Origin: Winogradskyella sp046545555
Lineage (GTDB): Bacteria > Bacteroidota > Bacteroidia > Flavobacteriales > Flavobacteriaceae
Assembly: GCF_046545555.1 (NCBI RefSeq)
Contig: NZ_JBHZTH010000006.1
Span: 1-64,000 of the forward strand
Reading direction: 5' to 3'
DNA length: 64,000 bases
Shown: positions 63,758-64,000 of the stretch, one piece after another
Numbering within the stretch: position 1 is the stretch's first letter
How the letters are laid out: each line of letters begins with the position of its first letter
The notes under the pieces: model-generated
What the model was told of the DNA's origin: nothing
What the model saw: the letters and a program-made list of their open reading frames with translations, nothing else
Databases searched by the model: none
Made by a program: the position numbers and the translations under genes

Positions 63758-64000
63758 TTAGAAATTAATGCTAATATTAGAAATGAGTAACCAAGTATAG
63801 ACTACTGCAAAGAGTGTAAAAAGGAAATTCATAAAATAACTTCCAATTTTAAAAATGGTCTTTTGTGGTATCTGATACATTGGGTAGTAAGCAATTTGAG
63901 TTGCAACTTTACCAACCCAATACATGGCAATTAATCCAGTTAGTGCTATTGCTAAATTTGACCCATTTTTTATATCGTTAGGTATTAGAATAGCAATAAG
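63758..64000 (-). CDS. Membrane protein, partial (C-terminal 80 residues)
   Basis: An open frame enters from the right edge and ends at a TAA (63760-63758). The 80 visible residues contain two likely TM helices (about GSNLAIALTGLIAMYWVGKVA and YFMNFLFTLFAVVYTWLLI) and a polar middle TQIAYYPMYQIPQKTIFK. I do not recognise the family. The next gene downstream, the methyltransferase, begins 10 nt later. The start codon lies outside the window. Confidence 0.7.
   Translation of the reverse strand, partial: LIAILIPNDIKNGSNLAIALTGLIAMYWVGKVATQIAYYPMYQIPQKTIFKIGSYFMNFLFTLFAVVYTWLLISNISINF

Overview
This AT-rich window (roughly one third G+C) looks like the chromosome of a member of the Flavobacteriaceae (Bacteroidota), probably marine. 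The evidence is a gldJ-porU-porV gliding/type IX secretion cluster, secreted proteins with T9SS sorting tails, TonB receptors with STN domains, DUF4249 lipoproteins, Bacteroidota-type promoters (TTTG and TAnnTTTG boxes, no Shine-Dalgarno), many short intergenic hairpin terminators and several genes with TTG or GTG starts. The genus cannot be fixed from the sequence alone.

Layout. 1-11 kb is core metabolism: a PIF1-type helicase with HRDC, an acyl-CoA dehydrogenase, anmK, a Glu/Leu/Phe/Val dehydrogenase followed by nhaD, and an exbB-exbD-tonB-folC operon. Two valine tRNAs with different anticodons (TAC, GAC) follow, separated by a terminator. 11-20 kb holds murF, gldJ and the divergent porU-porV pair, then cdd. 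20-34 kb carries pdhA-pdhC (E2 with two lipoyl domains), an M28 peptidase/SDR/HAD operon, a very large FG-GAP + vanadium haloperoxidase-like fusion with a T9SS tail, a SprT-like protein, a mannose-1-phosphate guanylyltransferase, a DUF389 protein, mlaE-mlaF and a PafA-like phosphatase.

36-46 kb is the most unusual part: a peptide export locus on the minus strand. Four small precursors (60-80 aa) have near-identical double-glycine-type leaders but unrelated cores with 4 or 6 cysteines. They sit with a C39-peptidase ABC exporter, an HlyD-type partner and a fused C39-like/VKOR/thioredoxin protein that could form the disulfides. Each precursor is preceded by the same ~80-nt element, which can fold as an H-type pseudoknot; the second stem is kept by compensatory changes in all four copies. 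Next to it is a CHAT-protease module: an exported, membrane-anchored TPR-CHAT protein, a polyproline lipoprotein, and a divergent sigma factor with a membrane TPR protein that looks like its anti-sigma factor.

47-64 kb has a glycosyltransferase/methyltransferase/KAS III group, gcvP, a UbiA-like membrane protein, an ECF sigma/zinc anti-sigma pair, a TonB receptor operon (hypothetical protein, STN-TonB receptor, DUF4249 lipoprotein, MG2-like protein), a beta-helix-like lipoprotein, a SAM methyltransferase and a membrane protein cut by the window end. No insertion sequence, prophage or CRISPR array was seen.
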